Below, in pieces: positions 36,598-48,379 of a stretch of 64,000 nt of DNA; positions within the stretch are counted from its first letter, which is position 1; each line of letters opens with the position of its first letter. The DNA comes from Cyclospora cayetanensis (taxonomy: Eukaryota > Apicomplexa > Conoidasida > Eucoccidiorida > Eimeriidae), in the NCBI RefSeq assembly GCF_002999335.1, contig NW_020312392.1, positions 62,001 through 126,000 of the forward strand. The letters are read 5' to 3'. The position numbers were made by a program, and so were the translations under genes. Below the pieces are notes generated by a model that was given only the letters and a program-made list of their open reading frames with translations, did not search any database and had not been told where the DNA came from.

Positions 36598-38892
36598 TCA
36601 ACTGTCCTTGCCTGCCAGCTTCGCCTTGCGACCACCACGCAGCAGACCCGTCCGGCGAGCAGCGATAAGACCCACCTTCTGGCCTGCGCAGCGCAACACG
36701 CCGACAGCAGCGCCAGCCTCATCCGTGAGCTAGCTGTGCACCAAGAAGGAAGAGCGCAAGAAGAGCGCGGGGCGGCGCTATCCCCGTCAAGCGGCAGAGC
36801 AAGCAGGCAGAAAAATAAGAAAAGACGCGGGGCAAGTTCGCACATCAAAAGGTCCGCCGTGAAAGCCCACTGCACTGCACACAAGCCGACCCCACCCAAA
36901 CCCCCTAGAAGAAGCAACGCTGCCTGCTGCTCTCTCCTGCCCACCTGGAGGGGCGTTCCGCGAGACAGTGGAGGGATGACCAATGTGCTGGTGATTCCCT
37001 CCTCCGTGGGGATGCTCGACGGGGTTCATAGCAACACCACGCACTCTAGGCCAGCAGTTTCTCTTCGCCTGCGCGCGCAAGCGCAACAAGTTGCATGGTA
37101 CATCCAACCCGGCACAGAAGGCTTGAGGGCCCCTCCGCGCTCCTGCTCCTGCCGCTCCCCTCGACCAGACACACGAGCACCCCCGCCACAAGCAGCAACA
37201 GTGCCTGCTGCTACCAAAGGGATCTCCCCCTACCTTGTACTTGTGATACGCAGTGCCCGCCTTCAGCAGGGGCTTGTCAATGCGACCACCACCAGCAACA
37301 AGGCCAACAATGCAACGCGCTCTCGAGGGAAGCGTCTTTCTCGCTCCGGAAGGCAGACGCACACGAGTCTTTCCAGCATCCTCGTTATGCCCTGAAGTAC
37401 ATCGAGAGACAGAGGGACGCGCACCGTGCAGGTAAGACTGCCAAAAAAGTCTCCCCCATCTAGCCCTCCTTCCTGTCTAGGCGAGAAGGGCAACTCGAGG
37501 AGTGCGTGTGTCTATACACGACACGACACAGCACAGCCTCCCCTCCCTCCCTTCTCCGGCGATCTCGCCAAACGCAAAGCCCTTCCCAGCCACCCTGCTG
37601 ACAGGGGCCAACTTACCCACAACAGTTGCGAATGTGCCAGATGTGCGCGCGATAGACCCCCTATCTCCAGCCTTCTCCTCCACAGAACACACAACCGTAC
37701 CCTCAGGCACCCGCCCCAAGGGGAGCACATTGCCGATGGTCAACTCGGCTGCAACGCAATGGCGCGCGAAAAATACACATATAGACACTATATAAGCCCA
37801 CATACCGACGCGAATGCGCTCAGCGAACTCACGGGCAGAAAAAGCACATCAACGCACGTATCTTCCACATACATGCACGTGTGCATGGAGGCACACATAG
37901 GGTCTCTGCGAACGTTTTGCACGCGCATGGAACCATCTGCATCGATGCAGGCAAGGGAAGCTCGCGCCAGGAAGAGGCCTGGAAAAGACGTGCAAGCGGA
38001 ACGGCGAGCGCCTATACACCGCAGGCCGCCTCGGGGAGAGCAAGGGGAAATCAGCGGGGCGGGAGGGGGGAAAACGGAGCAAGAGGAGGCACGCAAAGAC
38101 ACGCCAGGCATGCCGAGCCGACGCCTACCCTTCTTTCCGCAGTGCACGAACTGGCCAGTGTGAAGGCCCTCTACTGCGAGCATGCGTTCCTTGTTCAGGC
38201 GATACTTGTACGGATCGCGGAACGCCACGACTGCGAGGGGAGCGCCTCTGCCGGGGTCATGCTCGATGGAGGTGACAAGCCCTGCGCGCACACAAGGCAG
38301 AAAGCAGGAGGGAAAGGCCAGTGCTCGTGACAACGGGAGTGGGGAACAGGAGCCGTGCCCTCCCTCCATGAGGCATGCGGCATGAAGCAGTTGCAAGGCA
38401 GCCGTTCAGCAGTAGGTCGCGCCGCCGCACCTTTGATGTAGCCGTGGCGTTCGGCATAGTCGAGAGCTCGAAGCTTTGCAGCCCCCTTCCTCTTGTGTGT
38501 ATGAGCCTTGAACACGGACCCTGCGCCCTTGCGCTGCGCTGCGGCAAGCGGCAACACAGAGCAACAGCACGGCCACGCTCAAGGAATGCGGAACGGCAGA
38601 CGGGAAAAAGCACAAGGCGTCACGGAAAAACAGATGCGAGCAGAAGGAGCGTGAACGGCAACGGCGGCAGTGAACGCAATGTGTCCCCGCGCTGCAGCCG
38701 CTGCCGCAGGCGCTCCCGCCGAGGGCTCGCCCCCTCGGTGGTCTAGAAGGCTTCCAAGAGTGAGCAAAGCCGAATCAAAGAAGCACTGGAGGTTTGGCGC
38801 CGCTGTATCCTCCGCATTTAGCTGTACGGGAACCCTTGTGGGCAGAGAGGTGTGGGGGGGCTGAAAGGCTTACAGCGAATGACGCGACCCAT
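36598..38892 (-). CDS. RPL8: 60S ribosomal protein L8 (uL2)
   Basis: uL2 supports the peptidyl-transferase centre of the large ribosomal subunit. Seven exons: 38892-38874, 38538-38431, 38281-38129, 37748-37617, 37391-37234, 37068-36945 and 36683-36598. All GT-AG junctions join in phase and give 259 residues, the normal eukaryotic length. Exon 1 is only 19 bases (MGRVIR plus one base) and matches the universal uL2 N-terminus. Later landmarks are [94 protein letters not shown] and [12 protein letters not shown]. The conserved histidine of the GGGNHQHIG loop, which is methylated or functionally important in other uL2 proteins, is present. The C-terminus reads [16 protein letters not shown] and then a short basic tail. 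Its start faces PACRG across 456 bases. Confidence 0.98.
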
Positions 38893-39348
38893 CTTTTCCC
38901 GCCGCCGCTGCTGCTGTTAGCAACCACAAATAGAGTGTCTCTGCAGCAACAAAACCAACGGCTGTTGCCTCCAAAGTGCGGCGGAAGGCTCCACGAACCT
39001 CACCCAAGACCTCCTGGCTGCTGCTGCGGCTGCTCCAGGGGGGCTGACGCACCCCTCCCTGCGGGGCTGGCTGCGACAGCCGCTGCGGCGGCAACAGGGG
39101 GTGTGGCAGCGCTGCGGCAGTCGCTAAAGGGGGGAAACCACTATTATGCGTAATAATAAAGACAAAAAGTTGATTCCAATCAGGCATGCTCGAAGAGAGA
39201 GACCTAACGTGTCCCCCCTACGCCAAGAGCAACATACCCAACAGCGGTAGCGGCGGAGCAGCAGACCAACTCCGGCACAAGCACGCTACAGTAGGTTGCG
39301 GTGCTTTAGGTGCAGTACCAGTGTCTGTACATCGGGGGATATAAGGGA
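38893..39348. promoter_or_regulatory. Bidirectional promoter interval between RPL8 and PACRG
   Basis: 456 bases separate the RPL8 ATG (minus) from the PACRG ATG (plus). Both genes are supported in full, so both promoters should lie here or in 5' untranslated sequence. A CTG/CAG-rich patch lies at about 38900-39120. No core promoter motif can be named with confidence. Confidence 0.5.
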
Positions 39349-42300
39349 ATGGCGCCTGGGGCCCTCAGCTACTGCAGTGAGCTGCAGTACAGCGACGCTA
39401 TGCGTCGGTTAACGAATAAATCTTACAAAGCAACCGAGAGGGCCTTGGGGCTACTCCCAAAAAACAAGGACTCTCCTTTTGGAGACTTTCCTGTATACTC
39501 GAGGCCTCAAAAAGATTCCTGGCCGTCTGCTGGAGGCTCTATCACTCCCATCACACGTTTTAATCAGCGGGAGACTGCGGCCCGTAGCAAGCTTCAAGGT
39601 CCTTTGCCACTTTAAAGGAAGAATTCATCCAGAGCCAAATAGCTTTGCTCCCACTAGCTCTCCGGATGCCTCTGATTCTGCTGCCTCTCGTGCTGCTGCG
39701 GGTCTTAGTCATGCTGCCGCTGCGGACACTGCTTAATGGGGCCGTAGCACTTAATGTTCGGCCGCTTTGCAGAGGAACTGTCTGTCTTTCCTTCCTGTAC
39801 TCCCTGCAACGTCAGTGTTGGACGCTCCGCTCATTAAGCGTCCTGATTCCTGCTGGGGCTTCTTTGCTGCTACTGCAGAGGGAGAAGGGACTTATAAGGA
39901 TTTGGCTGGCCGGACACGATGGGCAAGGAGCCAGCCGTTGCCTCCCAAAGCAGGTAGCTCTGCCAGGCTTAGCTTCTGCGATGCCTCAACTGGCATGCAT
40001 GCCCATATATTTGACTGCCTAACCGCCACATTCTCCCTCTGTTTTCGCGGCAAGCCACCGCTGCCATGTAGTCCATTCGTGCCTCCTATATATTTCTCCC
40101 AGTGGCTCTTCCTTTCCCGTTAACAGTCTCTTCCGCGGATAAAGTCTCTGCTACAGCGTGTTACTTGTACGCTCTACTGCTTGTATTTTTCCCTGTTCAT
40201 CTGGCTCATGGGTCTCCCTCTGGGCCACGCGCACTAACTTACTGTGCGCCAGCCTAGCGGGATGCGCGCTTATAGCAGCTAGGCCCCGTGGCCTCTGTAT
40301 TATGCCTGTTCTCCATTTCTTTACAGTCGTTGCTCTTTCCGGCATCTTGCTAGCACCAGTGCCTCTAAGCAGGGCATCATCGCTGCTCTCTTGCTCAAAT
40401 CCCCGGTGTCTATCGCGTCTGCGGTATTGTCTTTTGAGTTGTTCACATTCTTTCTCGTCCTCCTGTCTCTTCATCTCTATCTCCTGCTCTTCCTCTTCAT
40501 ACATTTGTATATGTTCCTCTCGCCTGGAGCCTTTACGTCTCAGGAGCTTTCAAGCGCCGCCCAATCGAGCCAAGCCTCTTCCGGATGTATTACGATAGAG
40601 GAGACATCCCCGTTTCCCTCAGCCATTCAGGATCGGGTTCGCCTTTCATCCCTCTCTCTCTTCCTCCGCGCCTTCCCTATCGGTCACACTATTGTTATCG
40701 TTCTTTCGCCCTTTGCCTTCGTGGCCTGTCTTTCGCTACCTCTTTTCGTGACGCTGGGTTGGCTTGCATATAGGTCTAGCGCCGTCTAATTCTCTTCGAC
40801 TTGAAAAGCGGTTTTGTGTGTGTACATCTCGCGAAGTGTCTGTTGTAGCTTCGATTGCAGCTAACAAGGTTGCTTGGGCAGTATCTCCTTCCTCCGTGGA
40901 TTTGCATTGGCTCCTTCCCATATTCTGCGATGGAATTAGGGAAAAGGACGACCCCTATAGGATTCTCGCCATCCAGGGGGTATTGTCATGCTCTAGCTAG
41001 CTACGCATGAACCACACAACAAACCAAACAAATAGAAAGCTGTGTATATGGAGCCTACCTAAAATTAACACGCAGAGACCTGTAACGCCCTTTTCACATG
41101 AGCAATTAGCTGGGAGGCTTAGAAAGTCTCAGCTGGCCATCAAGCTCCTCAAATCACTATCGTGTTCTCTCGCTCGGTGATAATATGCTAGTCCTTGTAG
41201 AAAACGCCTAGCAAGCTCGTAACAATGGCTCTGGTCTAGCCGTATTTGGTCTCGGCCAGCCAACCGTGCAGACAGGCAGCAGTACAACTGTCGGTTTCCT
41301 GACTTGCGTGGTTACCTGCGAGCTTGCTTCACGATCAATCAGCAAATTCTCTATTCCACGAGCCAGCGAGACACCGACTTTCCTAGAGGGTCCCGCGTAC
41401 AGTATTGACCACCCTGTGTAGGAAGCGGCTGGGAGTCTCGGCGATGCTGATGGTGTGCAAGTTGAAATACTGTACTACAGACTCACGATTTACTTGAGGC
41501 GAACGGGAAGAAGGCCGTGGCTGTCATTCCCCAACTGATCATTCCCCTTAAGAAAGCTTTAAATACCCGAGACCAGGAGGCGAGCTTCATCTAGGTTTCT
41601 GCACTGCCGCTACCTACGTTCTGCCCTCCTGCTTCTCCAGTTTCAGTATCTCCCGCCTCGTGCTTGTCTAGCAGCTTCGTTGCTTCTTGCTCCGCCTTGT
41701 TTTCTACAGCGTCCCCTGCTGTTGTGGTTCTAGCTGCTTTGTGCCTTTCCGCATCTTCTTCTGCCTCCTAAGGCCGTCCGTTTCCTTCCCTTTGAAACAT
41801 CTGTCGCGTCTTTTGACTCTCCTACCCTCGCCCCTCTGCATCCCTTTGAGTGTGTTCCAAAAGACGCCGGACTTGCGAGTCACCGCAGGTAATGGCGACA
41901 ACCCTCAAAGTCATCCAAAAGCTTCTCATCACAGGTGAGGGCCTGCTCCCTGCGAGGTCGCTGCTGCCCGTATTCCTCGGAATCCCATAGCAACTCTTTA
42001 GAAGACTCGTAGAAGAAAGTCCATAGGTGCCCATCCATAGCAGACCGCACGCGAAATCCCAAAGCCATCAGACACCGCCACTGCTCCCTTATGCCACGAA
42101 AAAATACATGCGATCCGCGGACCGTTCAAGAGTGCTCTTGACGTTCTCCGCAGGACCCCAGGCAGGAGAGGCCTTGGTGCCATACTACCGCCAGCTACTG
42201 CCCTGTTTCAACCTCTTTATCTCCAAAAGGAAAAACCTGGGAAGCGGAATTGACTACGCCCAGAGACGAAGGTCACATCCGCTGTTCCCTAGAAGCCACG

Positions 42301-42588
42301 TCTACCTGAACTTAGCGAGCTTCTGTCTCGGCATGCGTTTCGTGTCTGTGCTGCATTGCGCTCCATGCCACGCCGTCAGTGAGATGCTTCCTAAGACCTG
42401 CAATGCCAAATGCACCTGCAGGAGGCATTGCCTGATGGTGATGCGGCTTTTGATGGCGCAGGGAAGATGTGGCAGTGCTAATTGAGGAGACTCTCAAGAT
42501 GCTGGAGGAGACGGGGGGACCAGACGCTTTCATCAACATAAAGTACATGGTGCCCATATACGAATCGCAAGTCCTCACAGGCAGATGA
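39349..42588 (+). CDS. PACRG: Parkin co-regulated gene protein (PACRG)
   Basis: PACRG is an inner-junction protein of axonemal doublet microtubules. In coccidia it would be expected in flagellated microgametes, though some apicomplexans may also use it at the apical cytoskeleton. Eight exons: 39349-39598, 39816-39953, 40544-40636, 40861-40979, 41481-41579, 41889-41934, 42154-42271 and 42462-42588, in phase throughout, giving 329 residues. Recognisable parts in order are [100 protein letters not shown], and [18 protein letters not shown] near the stop. Exons 3-8 are certain. Exons 1-2, a Ser/Pro-rich N-terminal extension, rest on phase and start-codon logic. The fifth intron seems to begin GC rather than GT. 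Confidence 0.93.
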
Positions 42589-43605
42589 ATATATGGGTAT
42601 TTTGCCTACGGTAAAATCTCCCTCTTGTTTTCCCCCCGCTTCCAAATGTGGGCAATTATAGATAGATAGGGGTTTACCACTAACACAGCAGTGGAGTGGT
42701 AACACCTTTTCGTGGCCTGCATTGAACCTTTGAAAAAGAAAGCTCCCCAAGGGGCCGTGTACTTGCAATCCCGCCCTAAAAATGATTTAAAGGCCGTCTG
42801 AAATGCCTGAACAGGGAAGCTGACAGTACTCGAATGTATCATCTAAAAAGGCAAGGGCCATCTCTTGTTCAACCTTCATGTGTTCTATAGATCTTAGCGG
42901 GTAGTGATTAGTATCAGGAAGTGGGATGCGACAAATACAAGATGCACCCCCTAGGTAGTTTCGCTACGTTTTGTCCCTAATGCAACTTACTAGAGGTAGT
43001 GACCCTTCAAGCACGGGTGCGCCTGCATCTTACTCTCTTCTTCCCTGTATCCTGCTAAAATGTTCCTACTTCTGCCTCGACGTTTCCTCAGTCGCCCCCT
43101 GCTTCTGACTCTACTTTTCATTCTCTGTTTGGCATGGCCCTCCCCCATACCCTGTCCCTCTGTATGTCTACCTCCGGCATACTGTCCGTTTTCCTCTAAC
43201 ATGCAGCCACCCCCCTCTGCAAGCCTCACTGCCATTTGGCTTCTCCCTTTAAGGCTGCCCTTTCTTCACGCCTCACTTCTGCTAGCTTGTACGCCCTCCT
43301 TTCATGACAAGGTGCGCTCACAAGCGGCGATGCAGCATCAATTGTAGCAGCCGCCGCAGCAGAAACAGAAAAAGCAGCAAACCTATGAGTTCACGCACGG
43401 AATACTACGCTTCTCCCCGCACCGCGGTTCTGGCGCAACAACTGCGAGGTTATGCACGACCCATAAACGCAAAAACGCCTGCAGCAGCACATCACCAGCA
43501 TAACGGACGCAGCCTTAGCGATATACGCTGTGATGCGCATGCAAAGGTTTAGCAAGTGGGATGTGAAAGGGCGCAAAATTCGTCTTCTAAAAAAGATTTG
43601 CTTAC
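42589..43605. other. Convergent intergenic, no gene seen
   Basis: About 1 kb follows the PACRG stop. It may contain downstream exons of the Ala-rich minus-strand gene, but none could be joined with confidence. Confidence 0.4.
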
Positions 43606-44014
43606 TGGCATGTTTGGCGCACGCTGTGTGCTCTTGAATGCCTGACTTTGCTGCTGCATCTGCAGCTGCCTCAGCAACCTCAGCGGCAACAGCAGCGGCA
43701 GCACTCTCTGCGGCTGCCTTTTGGGCAGCTGCTTCTGCTGCTGCCACAGCTTCTGGGGACGCTTTGCCCTTGGCCCTTTCTGCTGCTGCTGCTGCAGAAT
43801 CTGCGGCAGCAGCCGCATTTCGTGCAGCAAAGCGTGCTGCTCTAGCAGCTTCTGCTGCTGAGGGGACGTGCAACAGCAGCGGGAACCTGCTGCGTCTTTG
43901 AGAGAGCAGCAGCCGGCCGCCTAGCTGCCTGACTGCTGCTTCCCCTCTACTGCTGGATGCTGCTGCTGGGGCTGCTGCTGAAGCGTAGGCACTAAGGTCA
44001 TCGACCGTACACAT
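43606..44014 (-). CDS. Ala-rich coding exon, gene incomplete
   Basis: From an ATG at 44014 the minus strand reads through MCTVDDLSAYAS into an Ala/Glu/Lys-rich segment (AAEAARAARFAARNAAAAAD, then AKGKASPEAVAAAEAAAQKA). This would form a long amphipathic helix. The exon ends at a good donor (GTAAGC after 43606). Most of the Ala is from GCA/GCT codons in a CAG-type repeat background, but regularly spaced Arg, Lys and Glu argue for real coding. The following exons were not found. The frame is also open upstream to 44104, so the start is uncertain. No family assigned. Confidence 0.4.
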
Positions 44015-44249
44015 GGCGCTTTCAGAAACAACTGTCAGCTGAACGCAGCGTGAAGCGCGGAGAGAGTAGGCAGACACAAAGAGAGCAGATGCCACAGCAG
44101 TCAAACAGGGAGTTCAAACGTTGCAGCAGGCACAGACTTCACGCGATGCCACGCGCAAAGAACAAGAAAAGGGTGCTCCTCGCGCGCGGAGTAGTAAAAG
44201 CAGCGAGAAACTGCAGGGGTACTGGGGCGGAAGAGCGTGAAGGTAAGTA

Positions 44250-47200
44250 TTAGTAGACGGCAGCAGTAACAACAACAAGACGCGAGGGAATGTCATAAGC
44301 GAGCTTGCCGTACACGTCTAGAGGCAGAAAGGCCCAGAGGACGAACAGCATGCAATGCAACAGACCCACAATGTTGTTTTGAATAAGGAGCCGCAAGTCT
44401 TCCAGCGTTTCGCCGGAGAGGGGTCTGGGGGATCTTGGGGGGCCCTCTTGAGGGGCCGTAGGGGGGCCCCCTGGCACACTCTGTATGGAACCCAGAGTAC
44501 TGTAGAGCGCCAGATGGGGGTAGAATGTGCATTCGGAGTTCGAAAGAATGCCAGGCACCCTCTGAAAGAGACGCAAACGGGGAAATGCGGGAGAAAAAAG
44601 TAATCTTCCGAGGCCGAGGCATTTTTTTGCCCAGCAGCAAAACGACTCGGCAAAGATGGAAGAGCAGCATGCACACGCTGCTCTGGCAGCAACAGCAGCA
44701 GGGAGACTCCCCCAAGCAGCAACGTCGAGCACCTGTGCTAGCTGGGCGTAGGTGCCCTTGAAGAAGACGGCCACCTGCTCTCTGCCTTCTAGCTTCACGT
44801 AATGCGGAGAAGACAGCTCTCCCTCCACCAAATCCTCTGCAGCAGCAGAAGTAGTAGCAAAAGGAGAAGCAGCAACAGAAGTAGTACAAAAGGAGCAGCA
44901 GTAAAAGCATAAGCAGCAACGCTTAGTCAGGGACCAGCAGAAGCAGCAGATCGGACAGGGGAGCAACAGGGAACGTACGCATGCCGGCCCGCCAGCAGCA
45001 GCAGCAGGAGAAATCCACTAACCTTCAAATTTGGTTGGATTCGGACCTTTCGTTTGGAAGCCGATGAAGAGCAGAATTAGTGTTTTGACCTCTGGCCATC
45101 GCTCCAGGATTGCGGTGTATCGACAGCTCACCTCGTGCTGCGCTGATGCCCCCAGCACGTGCAGACACAATAATTCCTTCCTTAGGTTCGGCAGCATCTG
45201 CCCTTGCTGCTGCAGCTGCTGTAGCTCCTGTAGTGAAAAGAGGAGAGTTAGGGGGAGAGAGCGAGTTAAGGGGAAGTTGCACTCTTCAGAAAGGTATTCC
45301 AATGAGTGCGGCCTACGCCAGAGAGCATCATCCCTATCACTGTCATTCCATTTGACTTCCCATATAAAATTATTGCCGCTGCTATTACTGTTGCTGCTAT
45401 TACTGTTGCTGCCATTACTGTTGCTGCTGTTACTGTTGCTGTTACTGCTGTTACTGTTGCTGTTACTGCTGTTACTGTTGCTGTTGCTGCTGTAACTGTT
45501 GCTGTTGCTGCTGTTACTGTTGCTGTTGCTGCTGTTACTGTTGCTGTTGGTGTTGCTGCTGTTACTGTTGGTGTCCCTTCCCTTATCGCTATGAACTGAC
45601 CGGCCCATCATCTTCTGAAGCAGCCTCTTCTCTTGCCGCTTGTGCAAGTCGGCCTCCCGTCGAATTTGCTGCTGGAGCGATACTGCGCCTACATCCCCGC
45701 TCTCCACCTCGAGCAGTGCTGCCGCTGCTGCTGACGCCTCATCGAACTCCTGAAAGTAAAAAAAACAACAACAGCTGTCCGAATGTCTTCAGGGCCTCCG
45801 CAGGAAGCCTTGTCCAACCAAGCAAGAGACGCAAGTGCTGCTATTGCACCCTTCCCAAAACAACACCGGAAATAGCGGCAGAAGCAGCAGCAAAAAAGTA
45901 CATTAAGGAGGAGGTGCGCCTTGGCTAAGCGGTAGAGGGCTTTTGGATGTTTAGGCTTGAGCTGTAGCGCTCTGCTGCAGTGGCGGATGGCTGCATGGCC
46001 CTCGCCGGCCTTGAGGGCCGCAGCCGCCAGGTTCAGCTGTACAGACAGCTCAAGAGATAGCACCTCCCCGCTCACGAAAGGCCCTTCAAGATGCATGCAA
46101 ACACACACACACACATACATACCTACATGCATACATACACCCGCACATACCGTCACTACACCACAGGAAGCGACAGGCAATTTGAGAACAGAGCATGCAT
46201 GTCGTGCATTCGTCAAAAGCAAGACGTTGCTAAAAAGGCAAGGTCGGAGCGGGCAGGCCTCACGCTTCCCGCCAAGTGGAAGAGCAGGGTTGGGAGGTGT
46301 GGACGCTGAGGAAACGATAAACCTTCACGAGTGCACAGACGCAGTAGAGGAACGCAGCACACGATGCAGCAAAGAGACTCACCGCGGCATGCAAGAGAGA
46401 AGCAAGCCTTTAAAGCGTCCTGCCATTCCTTCACAGCGCCCGCATCATCGCCCTTCACACCCAAAGCACACATACATGCACATGTAAATGAACTGGTCCA
46501 TACAAACAGACAAAATACACACAAGACTAAAGCCTTGCAGCAGCTGCTGCTGCTGCATGACAGGCACGTGTAAAGAAGCAGAGTGCGCTCTACAGGAAAC
46601 AGAGGCATAAGTTGTGGTCCACAGGAGCAGGTGGGTCGCACTTTTGACCACAGCTCGTTGCCCTTAGTCTTCATGTGCATGGCAGCCGCCAACTTCTCCG
46701 CATCCTCTGCACACGGCCCATCACACGCGGCCAGAGAAATTCCGGCAGTGCTGTAGCAGTAGCAAATATTTATAGCAGTCTAGCCTGAAATCGAGCCTCT
46801 ATAGAGTTTTGTGCACACGGGTATTTTCTGAATATCCCTGGAAGGCGTTGCGGTGTTCAGACACCTCGACCGCATGTGCTGCAAGAGCAGGAAGTCACAT
46901 GCCTTCATGCACAGCAGCCACCATCACTGCTTTTGCGTCGAACTTGACGCTCCCTCTTGCGCCGAACGTGTTTGTGTGTATGTATGTGTATGTGTCTGTG
47001 TGGCTGCAGTGCACGCTCTCGCGCTATTAGCTTTTGAAAGTTGGCAGACAGCAACCCGTTCTTTTGCTGTTGCCGCTGCTGCTGCTGTTGCCCTCCTGCA
47101 GAACGCCAGCTCGAGAGGCAGCGCATTCGACAGATGCCTTCAGTCCCAGAGCATGCGCAAGCCGCAGGTCAGACGGCAGGAGAAGCTGGACGCACCTCGT

Positions 47201-47334
47201 TCCTGGGATTCTGCCATTTCCTTGATCTGGGGAGGGGGAGGAGGAAAGGACTGGGTTCCTGCAGCAGCTTGCGAGACGCTGTCTCCCTCGACTGCTGAGG
47301 TGCCGTCAGCTCCTGCCGCTGCAGGGGCCGACAT
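44250..47334 (-). CDS. TPR protein with MSS51-like C-terminal region
   Basis: Eight exons: 47334-47196, 46878-46819, 46706-46642, 46452-46383, 46083-45902, 45749-45023, 44836-44733 and 44561-44250. All join in phase and give 552 residues. Residues about 60-200 form a TPR array of the co-chaperone type (MKTKGNELWSKGDDAGAVKE, QLNLAAAALKAGEGHAAIRH, KPKHPKALYRLAKAHLLLNE), then a basic helix KRQEKRLLQKMMGR, as in TPR immunophilins. An Asn-Ser repeat follows. Further on, ELLCLHVLGASAQHE, ILERWPEVKTLILLFIGFQT and VAVFFKGTYAQLAQ resemble the C-terminal domain of MSS51/ZMYND17-type proteins. There is no MYND zinc finger. The C-terminus contains a hydrophobic stretch, NIVGLLHCMLFVLWAFLPLD. The exon 5 donor (AAT then GTACTT) is weak but gives a perfect TPR join. 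The TPR part is sure; the MSS51 resemblance is tentative, and two adjacent genes are a possible alternative. Confidence 0.78.
45377..45574 (-). repeat. Hexanucleotide-like repeat encoding Asn-Ser, in exon 6 of the TPR gene
   Basis: On the minus strand AACAGT/AACAGC units recur for about 200 bases. They read in frame as Asn-Ser repeats inside the TPR gene's long exon. On the plus strand they appear as CTGTTA/CTGTTG. Confidence 0.9.
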
Positions 47335-48379
47335 CTCCTTCTTCCTTTGAAATGGAGTTTTTTGACACATCTAAATCCGGAAGAACGCGCATATGAGTCG
47401 CAAACACAAGACACGTGCTTCCCCGGTACTTCCTGCAACAGAAGCAGGCGGAAGCTCTCGGCGACTCATCACGAGGCGATGGCGGTCTGCAGCTGCAGAC
47501 CCCCCCTCACGGCTAGCACGCGATTCTACGCCCTTCCCTCATCGTTTTGCGCCTTATTTCATTCGTTGTGCAGTCTACTTATTCCCGGTTTAGCGATTCC
47601 TGCCGTCGGCATCTTTCTGCCTCGCGCTTCAGACGCGCGGAACCCTCGCGTTTGCAGCAGCAGCAGCACAGCGCATGACCGTTTCCGCGCGCTCATCACG
47701 CTTCTCCAGCTGGTCTTAGAGTGCCGAAATGCTGCCCGTCTGCGTTCTATTAGAGGCATGCGCGCGGCTTGAAGCAGTCTCGCTGGCGGCCTAGCCACTG
47801 CCGCGCGCGCAGAGCTCTCCAGCGTAGACAAGCGCATGGGGACTTCGCAGAGAGGCTCCCTGCTCTGGACAGACACCCTGATAGATTCGCCGCGTAGCCA
47901 AGCTCCTCAAGCAAGCTGTATAGGGACGTGTGGACGTTCCCCGCGAGAGAGGAGCCTTCGCACGCAGCCGGAGGTGCACTGGGGGGTTGATGTATGTACA
48001 TGTGCATGTTTGACTTGGCTTCCGGCATGTAGCTCTGAGAAAAACCCCGAAGTCTTCTGGCTGGCATTACTCTGTTGCTGTCGCCCCCACACCGGTGTGT
48101 TCGCCTAGATCCCTGCAAGCAGCCGCGGGAAGCGCGCATGCGCTTGTGTGTATGTGTGTGTCGCTGTATCTCTTCTCTCCTCTGCGTGCTGCTGACGAGC
48201 CATCTGGACAGGAAACATTCGAGGCCACCTAAGCGCAAGATCGCGTTGCACTCCCTGCATCCCCTGAACGCTCACCACCGCTTGCTTACACCAGAGGAGT
48301 CTTGCTTGGGCCTTCTGAGGCGCAGTCCGCGTGTCTTTTTCTTCTTCGTCTCACCATTATCGCTGCCTCGCACCAGACA
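47335..48379. promoter_or_regulatory. Divergent upstream region of the TPR gene and PIG-P
   Basis: About 1 kb lies between two head-to-head start codons (47334 minus, 48380 plus). It should carry both promoters. No coding or named motif was identified. Confidence 0.4.
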
